Source: a virus. Taken from it: a stretch of DNA of 60,636 bases. The translations under genes and the position numbers were made by a program. The notes beneath the pieces were generated by a model. The model did not search any database and was not told the DNA's origin. It saw nothing but the letters and a program-made list of their open reading frames with translations. Positions 14,940-20,064 of this stretch are shown piece after piece. Where the stretch lies: positions 1 to 60,636 of IMG/VR virus record IMGVR_UViG_3300042908_000332; one strand, given 5' to 3'. Every line of letters begins with the position of its first letter. Position 1 is the first letter of the stretch.

Positions 14940-15094
14940 TTGATTAGTTTTAATGTATACTTGTCTCTTATTCCCTGCCAAGACAATAGACTCTTGGCTA
15001 TCTTTACTGCTTCTGCTCTATCGTTTGCGGATATTATTGTGCTATCCACTTCACCCCCATCATGTGTGAGTACAGTTAATTTCCAGTGCTTCAT
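14936..15094 (-). CDS. Hypothetical small protein (52 aa)
   Basis: 52 residues, MKHWKLTVLTHDGGEVDSTI then ISANDRAEAVKIAKSLL. It looks like a small beta-alpha-beta fold. The ATGA overlaps with the lipoprotein gene upstream and the RadC-like gene downstream support it strongly. Comparable short K(x)WKVTV-type proteins occur in Bacteroidota mobile elements. Function unknown. Confidence 0.7.
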   Translation of the reverse strand: MKHWKLTVLTHDGGEVDSTIISANDRAEAVKIAKSLLSWQGIRDKYTLKLIK

Positions 15095-15222
15095 TGTCTT
15101 GGTTTTTGTTGTGCTTTCTTAATTGACTTTGATACATAGTATCCCTTGGTGTGACATTGTTTTGCTGTGCCACATGATGCCGCAACTATTGCGATAATCA
15201 TAATTGTAATTAGTTTTCTCAC
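15091..15222 (-). CDS. Small lipoprotein (43 aa)
   Basis: 43 residues from a GTG start (MRKLITIMIIAIVAASCGTA when the first codon is read as Met). The first 17 residues are a signal sequence ending in a lipobox AASC, so C17 would be lipidated after signal peptidase II cleavage; the mature part is basic (YYVSKSIKKAQQKPRQ). It could be an outer-membrane spanin-like or superinfection lipoprotein; the size fits but no partner is obvious. An inner ATG eight codons in (MIIAIVAASC) is a possible alternative start. Its stop overlaps the next ATG. Confidence 0.65.
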   Translation of the reverse strand: MRKLITIMIIAIVAASCGTAKQCHTKGYYVSKSIKKAQQKPRQ

Positions 15223-15261
15223 TTTGTTTTATTTTAAAAAGTTTGCGTTGACAGTGATGGG

Positions 15262-15294
15262 AAAAGAAATAGGCGCACCAATTACGATACGCCT
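15262..15294 (-). terminator. Possible attenuating terminator
   Basis: On the minus strand AGGCGTATC (15294-15286) pairs with GGTGCGCCT (15279-15271) over nine positions with two G-T pairs and a six-base loop, followed by ATTTCTTTT. It sits between the 25-residue membrane gene and the lipoprotein gene, so it may lower expression of the downstream genes. Confidence 0.5.
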
Positions 15295-15321
15295 TTCTTC
15301 TCTATCTACCACAACAGAATG

Positions 15322-15399
15322 TTATTTCTTCGATAGTAATTTAAGTGTCAATAATATGTTGAGTACTACTGACAGGTATATAATTTCTCCTGCACTCAT
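15322..15399 (-). CDS. Micro membrane protein (25 aa)
   Basis: 25 residues, MSAGEIIYLSVVLNILLTLK then LLSKK: one hydrophobic span with a basic end. The start overlaps the stop of the upstream gene in an ATGA. It is the fourth protein of 24-37 residues of this type in the minus-strand block. Confidence 0.55.
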   Translation of the reverse strand: MSAGEIIYLSVVLNILLTLKLLSKK

Positions 15400-15617
15400 G
15401 GTCTCTCAATTAAATAGTGAATAGTATAATCTTCTTGATCTTCGTATAGTACCTCCTGAATGTTGGTGTATTTACGCACCAATTCCTTCAGCTTGACGTA
15501 CCTATCTATGCTTATCCATTGTCCTTTGACCTCTCCCGGATTGCATAGGAACACATTTGTTTTGTTGCTTGGGCGCAGTATCTCCGCACTCCAAACCTTG
15601 TTAATTTGTACTCTCAT
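15396..15617 (-). CDS. Hypothetical protein
   Basis: 73 residues, MRVQINKVWSAEILRPSNKT then CNPGEVKGQWISIDRYVKLK. It is mixed alpha/beta with no motif I recognise. It is placed three bases after the gene at 15621-15851 and overlaps the micro membrane gene. Confidence 0.6.
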   Translation of the reverse strand: MRVQINKVWSAEILRPSNKTNVFLCNPGEVKGQWISIDRYVKLKELVRKYTNIQEVLYEDQEDYTIHYLIERP

Positions 15618-15620
15618 TTG

Positions 15621-15851
15621 TTATCTGTTTTTGTGGTTTAAACGGTAATATTTCTTGAGTTCATCTAATTCATCGGCACTCTTATTTAAATTAATTTCAA
15701 GGTACTCGTAGAATTCATTTGTATCTCTCAAAGATTCATACAATTCTTTACTTTGTTTGTGTTGACCATTTATTTTACTCTCGTATATGTAGCAAAATAA
15801 TTCTTCCCATGTTTGGAATTCAAGGTCTTGAGGTTCTAAAAACTTTTTCAT
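15621..15851 (-). CDS. Hypothetical protein
   Basis: 76 residues, MKKFLEPQDLEFQTWEELFC at the start, helical and acidic with a basic end (YYRLNHKNR). Preceded by the ATCTACC leader (here ATCTACCATA before ATG). No family recognised. Confidence 0.6.
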   Translation of the reverse strand: MKKFLEPQDLEFQTWEELFCYIYESKINGQHKQSKELYESLRDTNEFYEYLEINLNKSADELDELKKYYRLNHKNR

Positions 15852-15870
15852 TATGGTAGATTTTTGTGGT

Positions 15871-16125
15871 TTACTTTGTGCTTTTTATCCAAAGTTCTTT
15901 TGATAATAGACCTTTTTGTATTGATAATTCTGCGGCTTCCTTCAGTATGCCTTTGCCTGAGAAGTCAAGACCGCTTATGTATTCGCCCCATTTGCCAAAC
16001 CTTGCAATTACAGTTGGTCTCCTGCCTTGAGCGCAAAAGTACAGGTCGTAGTCAGTTCCATCCCTTGTTACTGAATCTAAATGAGTGCAGTTGTCGCAGT
16101 CGTGTTCGTGAAATACTTTTTTCAT
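15871..16125 (-). CDS. Small putative metal-binding protein
   Basis: 84 residues from the ATG at 16125 (MKKVFHEHDCDNCTHLDSVT). The opening HEHDCDNC plus a later C (YDLYFCAQGRRPTVIARFG, about residue 32) looks like a one-and-a-half zinc ribbon, a pattern seen in small Bacteroidota proteins. Two upstream methionines in frame lie inside the hammerhead ribozyme region and I reject them. Its ATG is 23 bases downstream of the predicted ribozyme cleavage site, so its mRNA may start with the cleaved 5' end. Confidence 0.65.
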   Translation of the reverse strand: MKKVFHEHDCDNCTHLDSVTRDGTDYDLYFCAQGRRPTVIARFGKWGEYISGLDFSGKGILKEAAELSIQKGLLSKELWIKSTK

Positions 16126-16142
16126 TGGTAGATAAATTAATT

Positions 16143-16225
16143 GGTTAAGACTCATAAAAAAAAGGGGATGCACCAATATAGTACACCCCCTGGAGTTTCG
16201 TCCATTTAGGACTCATCAGTTAACC
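16143..16225 (-). ncRNA. Hammerhead ribozyme (type I) with terminator hairpin inside stem III
   Basis: On the minus strand the complete motif is present. Stem I: GGTTAA (16225-16220) with TTAACC (16148-16143). Core CTGATGA (16219-16213). Stem II: GTCC (16212-16209), loop TAAAT, GGAC (16203-16200). Core GAAA (16199-16196), whose last A belongs to stem III: ACTC (16196-16193) with GAGT (16153-16150). The nucleotide at 16149 is C17, so cleavage falls between 16149 and 16148. Stem III encloses a GC-rich hairpin followed by eight T residues. The stop codon of the 142-residue gene lies directly before stem I. Every conserved position of the class is kept; activity is inferred. Confidence 0.88.
16156..16191 (-). 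terminator. Intrinsic terminator nested in the hammerhead
   Basis: Minus strand AGGGGGTG (16191-16184) pairs with CATCCCCT (16170-16163), one G-T pair, 13-base loop, then a run of eight T (to 16156). It would end the transcript of the 142-residue gene; only read-through RNA would contain the 3' strands of the ribozyme. Confidence 0.85.
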
Positions 16226-16654
16226 TTAGATTGCGGCAGTCTTTTTGTTTTGTGCCTCAACTTTTGTTTTCGTTACGGCTAATTTGTTGAACTTTGCAAG
16301 TACGTTGATGCCGTCCCATGTAGAATATAAAGCTTTTGGCTTCTTTGTAATTTCAGCTAGAAACTCGATGTAAGACGGCATTTTACTTTTGCCTAGCACT
16401 AGCTTGACATTATCGGCAATTTCTCCCTGTGCCTTGTTCAATCGGTTATAAACTGCGCTTGGGCTTTTGTCCTCGAGCATAATCAAGGTATTGACTAAGC
16501 TTTTGAGTTCGGCTAAGTTAAGCCCCTCAGCTTGTTGCTTAGTTTTTAGCGCATCTAAGCGCATCATTTTTTTGTCAAAAGTTGACAATTTTGTAGCCTC
16601 TACAATTTTAGTAGTTGTTACTTTTTTCGCTGTTTTGTTTTGTGTTGCTTTCAT
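16226..16654 (-). CDS. Basic hypothetical protein flanked by RNA elements
   Basis: 142 residues, lysine and alanine rich, predicted helical. Start MKATQNKTAKKVTTTKIVEA and end TKVEAQNKKTAAI are disordered-looking basic tails around a helical core (RLDALKTKQQAEGLNLAELK, then YNRLNKAQGEIADNVKLVLG). It could bind nucleic acid; no family recognised. The gene is first in the leftward arm: upstream lies a tRNA-like element (16691-16760), directly downstream a hammerhead ribozyme with nested terminator. An A-rich leader (AAACAAAACAA) precedes ATG. Confidence 0.7.
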   Translation of the reverse strand: MKATQNKTAKKVTTTKIVEATKLSTFDKKMMRLDALKTKQQAEGLNLAELKSLVNTLIMLEDKSPSAVYNRLNKAQGEIADNVKLVLGKSKMPSYIEFLAEITKKPKALYSTWDGINVLAKFNKLAVTKTKVEAQNKKTAAI

Positions 16655-16690
16655 TTGTTTTGTTTTTTATTGGTTATTAATTAAAGATTA

Positions 16691-16760
16691 GCGGTTCAGT
16701 AGGACTCGAACCTACAAAACAATTAGTTATTTCAAATTGTCTTAATGCCTTTTTGAACCT
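16691..16760 (-). ncRNA. tRNA-like element lacking a D arm
   Basis: Minus strand, 70 bases. The 3' end has a perfect tRNA T arm, GTAGG-TTCGAGT-CCTAC (16715-16699), with the invariant GTTCRA. It is followed by TGAACC, which pairs with GGTTCA at the 5' end (16759-16754), giving a six-pair acceptor stem (a seventh pair would be A-G). Between them there is no D stem, but one hairpin AGACAATT/AATTGTTT with a ten-base loop that includes TTGAAAT, like a Phe anticodon loop. No CCA is encoded. I infer a tRNA mimic or decayed tRNA, not a standard tRNA. Confidence 0.6.
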
Positions 16761-16978
16761 TTGCCCTGCTCCATTAATGCAGATATCTATTTATTTATCC
16801 TTTGCCCTTTTTTAATTCGGAAAAAGATTAGAGGATTTTGCTTGTTGCCCCTACAATTGCACATTGTTGCTACCTATTTGCTAATTAGGTTGTGCCTTTG
16901 TCGTTTGGTCTATATAATTGCAAATGCCTTGAAAGGATTAAGCAGCTGCCTTGTTACTGCCGTTCGGTTATGCTTTAT

Positions 16979-17007
16979 GTTGCAATTGCAACTATTCTCA
17001 ATTGAGA
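16979..17007. repeat. Tandem palindromes with CAATTG core
   Basis: GTTGCAATTGCAAC (16979-16992) and TCTCAATTGAGA (16996-17007) are both perfect palindromes, three bases apart. They look like binding sites for a dimeric DNA-binding protein. Confidence 0.7.
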
Positions 17008-17467
17008 GTAAGCCCGAAGCCCTTATTAACTTGCGTTATCATGTAGCCCGTATGTCAATTGTGTTGCGTTCTCGTTTGAACAAGGCTAATCTACAAACTA
17101 AATTTGAATTAACAATAAAAAAGTTTGAAAAAATTTATCGAGAACGTCTGAAACCCTTGAAAAATAAGGGATTTTTGAATTGAGTGAAATACTGGAAATC
17201 GGTAAAATTTAGGCAAAATTGAGACAAATTAACGTGAATTAAACGCAACAAATTGTAGGTATTTTTGGCACAAATTAGGTATAAAAATAGCTATGTAGTA
17301 TGTCTATATTGGACGTATATAAAGCCTAATTATAACAAAGGCGAAGCCGATGCAAAGAACGTGAAGCGAAGGTTGAATAAAAGATAGTTAACTAGCTGAG
17401 AATGAGGATGTTCAGGGCTTCGTTTTCGGTAGAGAATGGGGAGGGGTGCCGGTAAGGCGTATAAGTC

Positions 17468-17524
17468 CCTAAAAAACACAGATACTATTCTGAGTCAACC
17501 TAAAAAATAGAGATACTTTTCAGG
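17468..17524 (+). repeat. Iteron-like direct repeat, two copies
   Basis: CCTAAAAAA at 17468 and 17499 begin two copies that agree at 21 of 25 positions, 31 bases apart (three helical turns). Spacing and AT content would suit replication iterons. Confidence 0.55.
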
Positions 17525-17616
17525 ACATAACCTGATATTAAAGTAAATTAGTAAGGGTATAGCCTTATAGAAGTGGGAGGGGTAGTAGTACTATCGTGGT
17601 ACCCGATGTGGAGGCA

Positions 17617-17698
17617 CATAAATGATTAGTATACAGGCTGATACTATCCCGGCAATAATCAATCAGGGGTACTGCGTACACCTAATTACTTATTTATG
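17617..17698. repeat. Inverted repeat flanking a 50-base loop
   Basis: CATAAAT and ATTAG on the left (17617-17629) are mirrored by CTAAT and ATTTATG on the right (17682-17698), so a long interrupted stem can form. Nothing coding lies inside. It may be a structured RNA or an origin element. Confidence 0.4.
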
Positions 17699-17834
17699 GG
17701 CATCAATGATATTCTGTTAGGACCATGTAGAGATAAACAGTATATAGAGTGTATTTGTAAGTTATTGATTAGTAATAAGTTAGTATGTGAAAAAGTATAC
17801 ACAAGTTGTTCTGACAGAAGTATATACAAAGTGC

Positions 17835-17864
17835 TTGTTTTCTTAAATATAATTTATATATTTG
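17835..17864 (+). promoter_or_regulatory. Promoter of the right arm, near-leaderless start
   Basis: CTTG-type -33 (TTG at 17835-17837) and TATATTTG (17857-17864) are 19 bases apart. The ATG of the HNH gene is only four bases after the -7 box, so the transcript should start at or next to the start codon. Confidence 0.75.
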
Positions 17865-17868
17865 CCAT

Positions 17869-18183
17869 ATGATAAGTAAAAGTGGAGTAGACTTAAGTGT
17901 ATGTGCTTATTGTAAGTGCACGCTTGATGATTACAGTCGTACCGTAGATCATTTGATTCCGAAGAGTAGAGGGGGTAAGTTGAGTAATGCAAATAAAGTA
18001 CCTGCCTGTGGAGATTGTAATAAGATGAAGGGAGATATGAGTGTTACTGAATTCGGGAGGGCTCTAAATGGATTGATATTCTATGAGCATACCCGACATA
18101 AGCAGACGATATCGCATCTGAAGAAAATTAAACTTAATGTGGATTCACTTATTGTGGATCGTAATTTACAATCTAAAAAATGA
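17869..18183 (+). CDS. HNH endonuclease
   Basis: 104 residues. The fold is plain: C13-x2-C (VCAYCKCTL), the catalytic TVDHLIPKSRGG with the H-x-I-P-x-S-x-GG motif, NANKVPAC and the second zinc pair C-x2-C (ACGDCNKMKGD). It is a small stand-alone HNH nuclease. HNH proteins beside a large terminase can assist packaging, and this one starts the operon that contains terL; it may also be a homing enzyme. Its stop is directly followed by the next start. The mRNA is probably leaderless. Confidence 0.9.
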   Translation: MISKSGVDLSVCAYCKCTLDDYSRTVDHLIPKSRGGKLSNANKVPACGDCNKMKGDMSVTEFGRALNGLIFYEHTRHKQTISHLKKIKLNVDSLIVDRNLQSKK

Positions 18184-18719
18184 ACAACATAGTATTCGAC
18201 TTAATCCTGCTGGAAGCCGACAGGGTAATCAATCAAAAAGTAAAGGGCCTAGATTTGTATTACAAGAATCAGAAGGGAGAGTTCGTTCCTATTGCTGAAG
18301 GGTACAATGCGCAGGCTGACGATGTCATTGCGAACTTATTGCGTAGAAAAAAGATGAGGTACATGATTACCTTCACTGAGTCGCTCACCATTATGAACCA
18401 AGTTAAGCCTTCGGCTAATCGTATGTTGCGCTTTATGACCCAGCAGATGGGGTACGGTAATACTTTGAAAAATTACAGTTTGCGTGATATTCAACAGCTA
18501 ACGGATATGAATATGAAGTTTGTGATGAGTAGCATCAAAGAACTTTGTGCCAAAGATATTATTAGATTTACAACCGAAAAGAATCGCCGAACCTATATGG
18601 TCAACCCTATATACTTTTACAAAGGAACAATTAAGAAGCTCTTCTACTGTGTAAAAGAATTTGATCGTATGCCTCAACGAAATGAGGAACTAGATGAGCA
18701 GTACTCAAATAACGACTAA
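18180..18719 (+). CDS. RepL-like winged-helix protein
   Basis: 179 residues. The second half has the order seen in plasmid RepL replication proteins: SANRMLRFMTQQMGYGNTL, a helix-turn-helix YSLRDIQQLTDMNMKFVMSS with IKELCAKDII, the wing RFTTEKNRRTYMVNPIYFYK and KGTIKKLF. RepL initiates replication at its own gene in plasmids, and related wHTH proteins serve phages as initiators or regulators. The long intergenic region with repeats just upstream is the natural target. It overlaps the HNH gene by four bases (ATGA). Confidence 0.7.
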   Translation: MNNIVFDLILLEADRVINQKVKGLDLYYKNQKGEFVPIAEGYNAQADDVIANLLRRKKMRYMITFTESLTIMNQVKPSANRMLRFMTQQMGYGNTLKNYSLRDIQQLTDMNMKFVMSSIKELCAKDIIRFTTEKNRRTYMVNPIYFYKGTIKKLFYCVKEFDRMPQRNEELDEQYSNND

Positions 18720-19604
18720 ATGGAATTAATCAGACACTCAAAAAACATTCACGAAATTAAAGTTGAAGGAACTAAATTTAAACTCGCTATGTTTAGCGAT
18801 ATCCACTGGGATAATCCTAAATGCGATTGGACACTACTCAAAAGAGATTTAGATTACTGCCTTAGAGAATCTATTCCGATGATGTTTAACGGAGATACCT
18901 TCTGCCTTATGCAGGGTAAATGGGATCCAAGAGGTACCAAGTCCGACATCCGCCCTGAGCATAACAACGTTCGCTACCTAGATTCAATCATAGAAACAGC
19001 CGTAGATTTCTTCACCCCATACGCACACCTAATTACTGTTGTCGGATATGGCAACCACGAAACCGCAATACTTAAACGCCATGAGACAGATGTACTTCAG
19101 CGCTTTGTTGACCTGCTTAATTACAAAAACCATACTAACGTTCAAACCGGAGGTTACGGAGGATGGATTGTAATCAATCAGACTACTAGACCTGGAACTA
19201 GAATCTCTACCAAAGTGCGATATTTCCATGGAAGTGGAGGAGGGGGAATAGTGACCCGTGGTGAAATCAATCTTACTCGTGCCCTAGAAATGTATGAGGA
19301 TTTTGAGGTATTTGCGATGGGACATATCCACGAGAATAAATGCACCAATATTGCTAGAGATACCATCGATCATTCAGTTGCAAATGGGTGGTCAAGTAAG
19401 CAAAAGCAAATTCACCTTATGATTACCGGCACCTACAAAGAAGAGTTTGGTGATGGATCTAAAGGATGGCACGTTGAACGTGGAGCACCAGTTAAACCAA
19501 TTGGAAGTAGAATACTTATCATAGACACCAGAAGGACAATAGATAAAAAAAATAATACTGATAGAACAGAAAAATCAATCGATAGTATTAAATTTCCAAT
19601 ATAA
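18720..19604 (+). CDS. Calcineurin-like metallophosphoesterase
   Basis: 294 residues with all metal-binding motifs in order: FSDIHWD (D-x-H, near residue 27), MFNGDTF (GD, near 60), GYGNHET (GNH, near 117), RYFHGSGGG (H near 172) and AMGHIHENK (GHxH, near 202). It should hydrolyse phosphoesters; phage members act as phosphatases or nucleases in DNA processing, and the substrate here is unknown. It starts right after the RepL-like gene and is followed by a terminator. Confidence 0.9.
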   Translation: MELIRHSKNIHEIKVEGTKFKLAMFSDIHWDNPKCDWTLLKRDLDYCLRESIPMMFNGDTFCLMQGKWDPRGTKSDIRPEHNNVRYLDSIIETAVDFFTPYAHLITVVGYGNHETAILKRHETDVLQRFVDLLNYKNHTNVQTGGYGGWIVINQTTRPGTRISTKVRYFHGSGGGGIVTRGEINLTRALEMYEDFEVFAMGHIHENKCTNIARDTIDHSVANGWSSKQKQIHLMITGTYKEEFGDGSKGWHVERGAPVKPIGSRILIIDTRRTIDKKNNTDRTEKSIDSIKFPI

Positions 19605-19609
19605 TTGTT

Positions 19610-19617
19610 ATATTTGA
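19610..19617 (+). promoter_or_regulatory. -7 box TATATTTG upstream of a terminator
   Basis: A full TAnnTTTG match six bases after the metallophosphoesterase stop. No TTTG at the right distance upstream. Transcripts from it would run into the terminator at 19658-19684 after about 60 bases. Confidence 0.45.
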
Positions 19618-19657
19618 ACTCTTGTTTTTTGTTTGTATCTGTTGTTTTGATCGGTGA

Positions 19658-19684
19658 GGGGGTGTAATAGCCCCCTTATTTTTT
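19658..19684 (+). terminator. Intrinsic terminator after the HNH-RepL-phosphoesterase genes
   Basis: GGGGG (19658-19662) and CCCCC (19671-19675) with an eight-base loop, followed by TTATTTTTT. Confidence 0.8.
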
Positions 19685-19698
19685 GTTTTAATTATTTG

Positions 19699-19706
19699 TA
19701 TATTTG
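19699..19706 (+). promoter_or_regulatory. -7 box upstream of the small genes and terminase
   Basis: TATATTTG, 16 bases before the ATG at 19723 and right after a terminator, so new initiation is expected here. The -33 element is not obvious. Confidence 0.6.
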
Positions 19707-19722
19707 TGACAAATACATTTAT

Positions 19723-19902
19723 ATGAAAGGAGATAAATACTGGGCATCCAACCCTAAGAAAAACGGAAGCTACCTTGGACAAGGTCGTGTAGAAGGCCGT
19801 CCGGCATCGCCTAATAGCCTTAAGGAAGATATGTCTTGTGCTTGTAAGCCTGGATTTAAGCTAATGTTCAAGAATACCAAGGACAAAAAGTATTGTGATT
19901 AA
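19723..19902 (+). CDS. Small hypothetical protein with cysteine pair
   Basis: 59 residues from the ATG at 19723: MKGDKYWASNPKKNGSYLGQ then GRVEGRPASPNSLKEDMSCA and a basic end with three cysteines (SCACKPGFKLMFKNTKDKKY). Basic, possibly a minor virion or packaging protein by position before terL. Not recognised. A longer frame upstream would start inside the terminator and is rejected. Confidence 0.6.
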   Translation: MKGDKYWASNPKKNGSYLGQGRVEGRPASPNSLKEDMSCACKPGFKLMFKNTKDKKYCD

Positions 19903-19916
19903 TTAAATTATTTGTT

Positions 19917-20051
19917 ATGAAATCAATGATGAAAAAGAAAATCGGAAAAGCTATTGAAAAAGCAATGGCTAAAGGCGAGGCTAAAATGGAAAAGATGCCT
20001 AAGGGTAAATCTACCAAGCCTGCAATGAAAAAAGGAATGAAGAACTATTAA
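19917..20051 (+). CDS. Lysine/methionine-rich small basic protein (44 aa)
   Basis: 44 residues: MKSMMKKKIGKAIEKAMAKG then EAKMEKMPKGKSTKPAMKKG and MKNY. More than a third is lysine and it has eight or nine methionines, a histone-tail-like composition. It fits between the previous gene and terL with a TTATG start. It may be a DNA-binding or packaging accessory; inference from charge only. Confidence 0.6.
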   Translation: MKSMMKKKIGKAIEKAMAKGEAKMEKMPKGKSTKPAMKKGMKNY

Positions 20052-20064
20052 TTCCACTTGCTAT

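Larger units (their letters stand above)
16761..17868. other. Large intergenic region between the two arms; candidate origin/control region
   Basis: About 1.1 kb without a convincing gene. It contains two adjacent perfect palindromes with a shared CAATTG core (16979-16992 and 16996-17007) and further AATTGCA copies nearby. There is a 25-base direct repeat with 21 matches (17468-17492 and 17499-17523), and an inverted repeat CATAAAT-g-ATTAG / CTAAT-tact-TATTTATG (17617-17629, 17682-17698). The promoter of the right arm lies at its end. A 140-codon plus-strand frame (16761-17183) has leucine/cysteine-rich, non-protein-like content in its first half. Location next to the RepL-like gene makes this the best candidate for an origin. 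Confidence 0.5.

Noticed and set aside
15091-15222. Assigning the small lipoprotein as a spanin (Rz1-like) subunit
   Set aside because: Only the lipobox fits. No matching inner-membrane spanin overlaps it and no endolysin or holin is recognisable nearby.
16761-17183. 140-codon plus-strand frame in the central intergenic region
   Set aside because: The first 90 residues are a leucine/cysteine-rich run unlike any neighbour, there is no promoter box or leader, and palindromes lie inside it. The last 50 residues look more protein-like, so a short real gene cannot be excluded.
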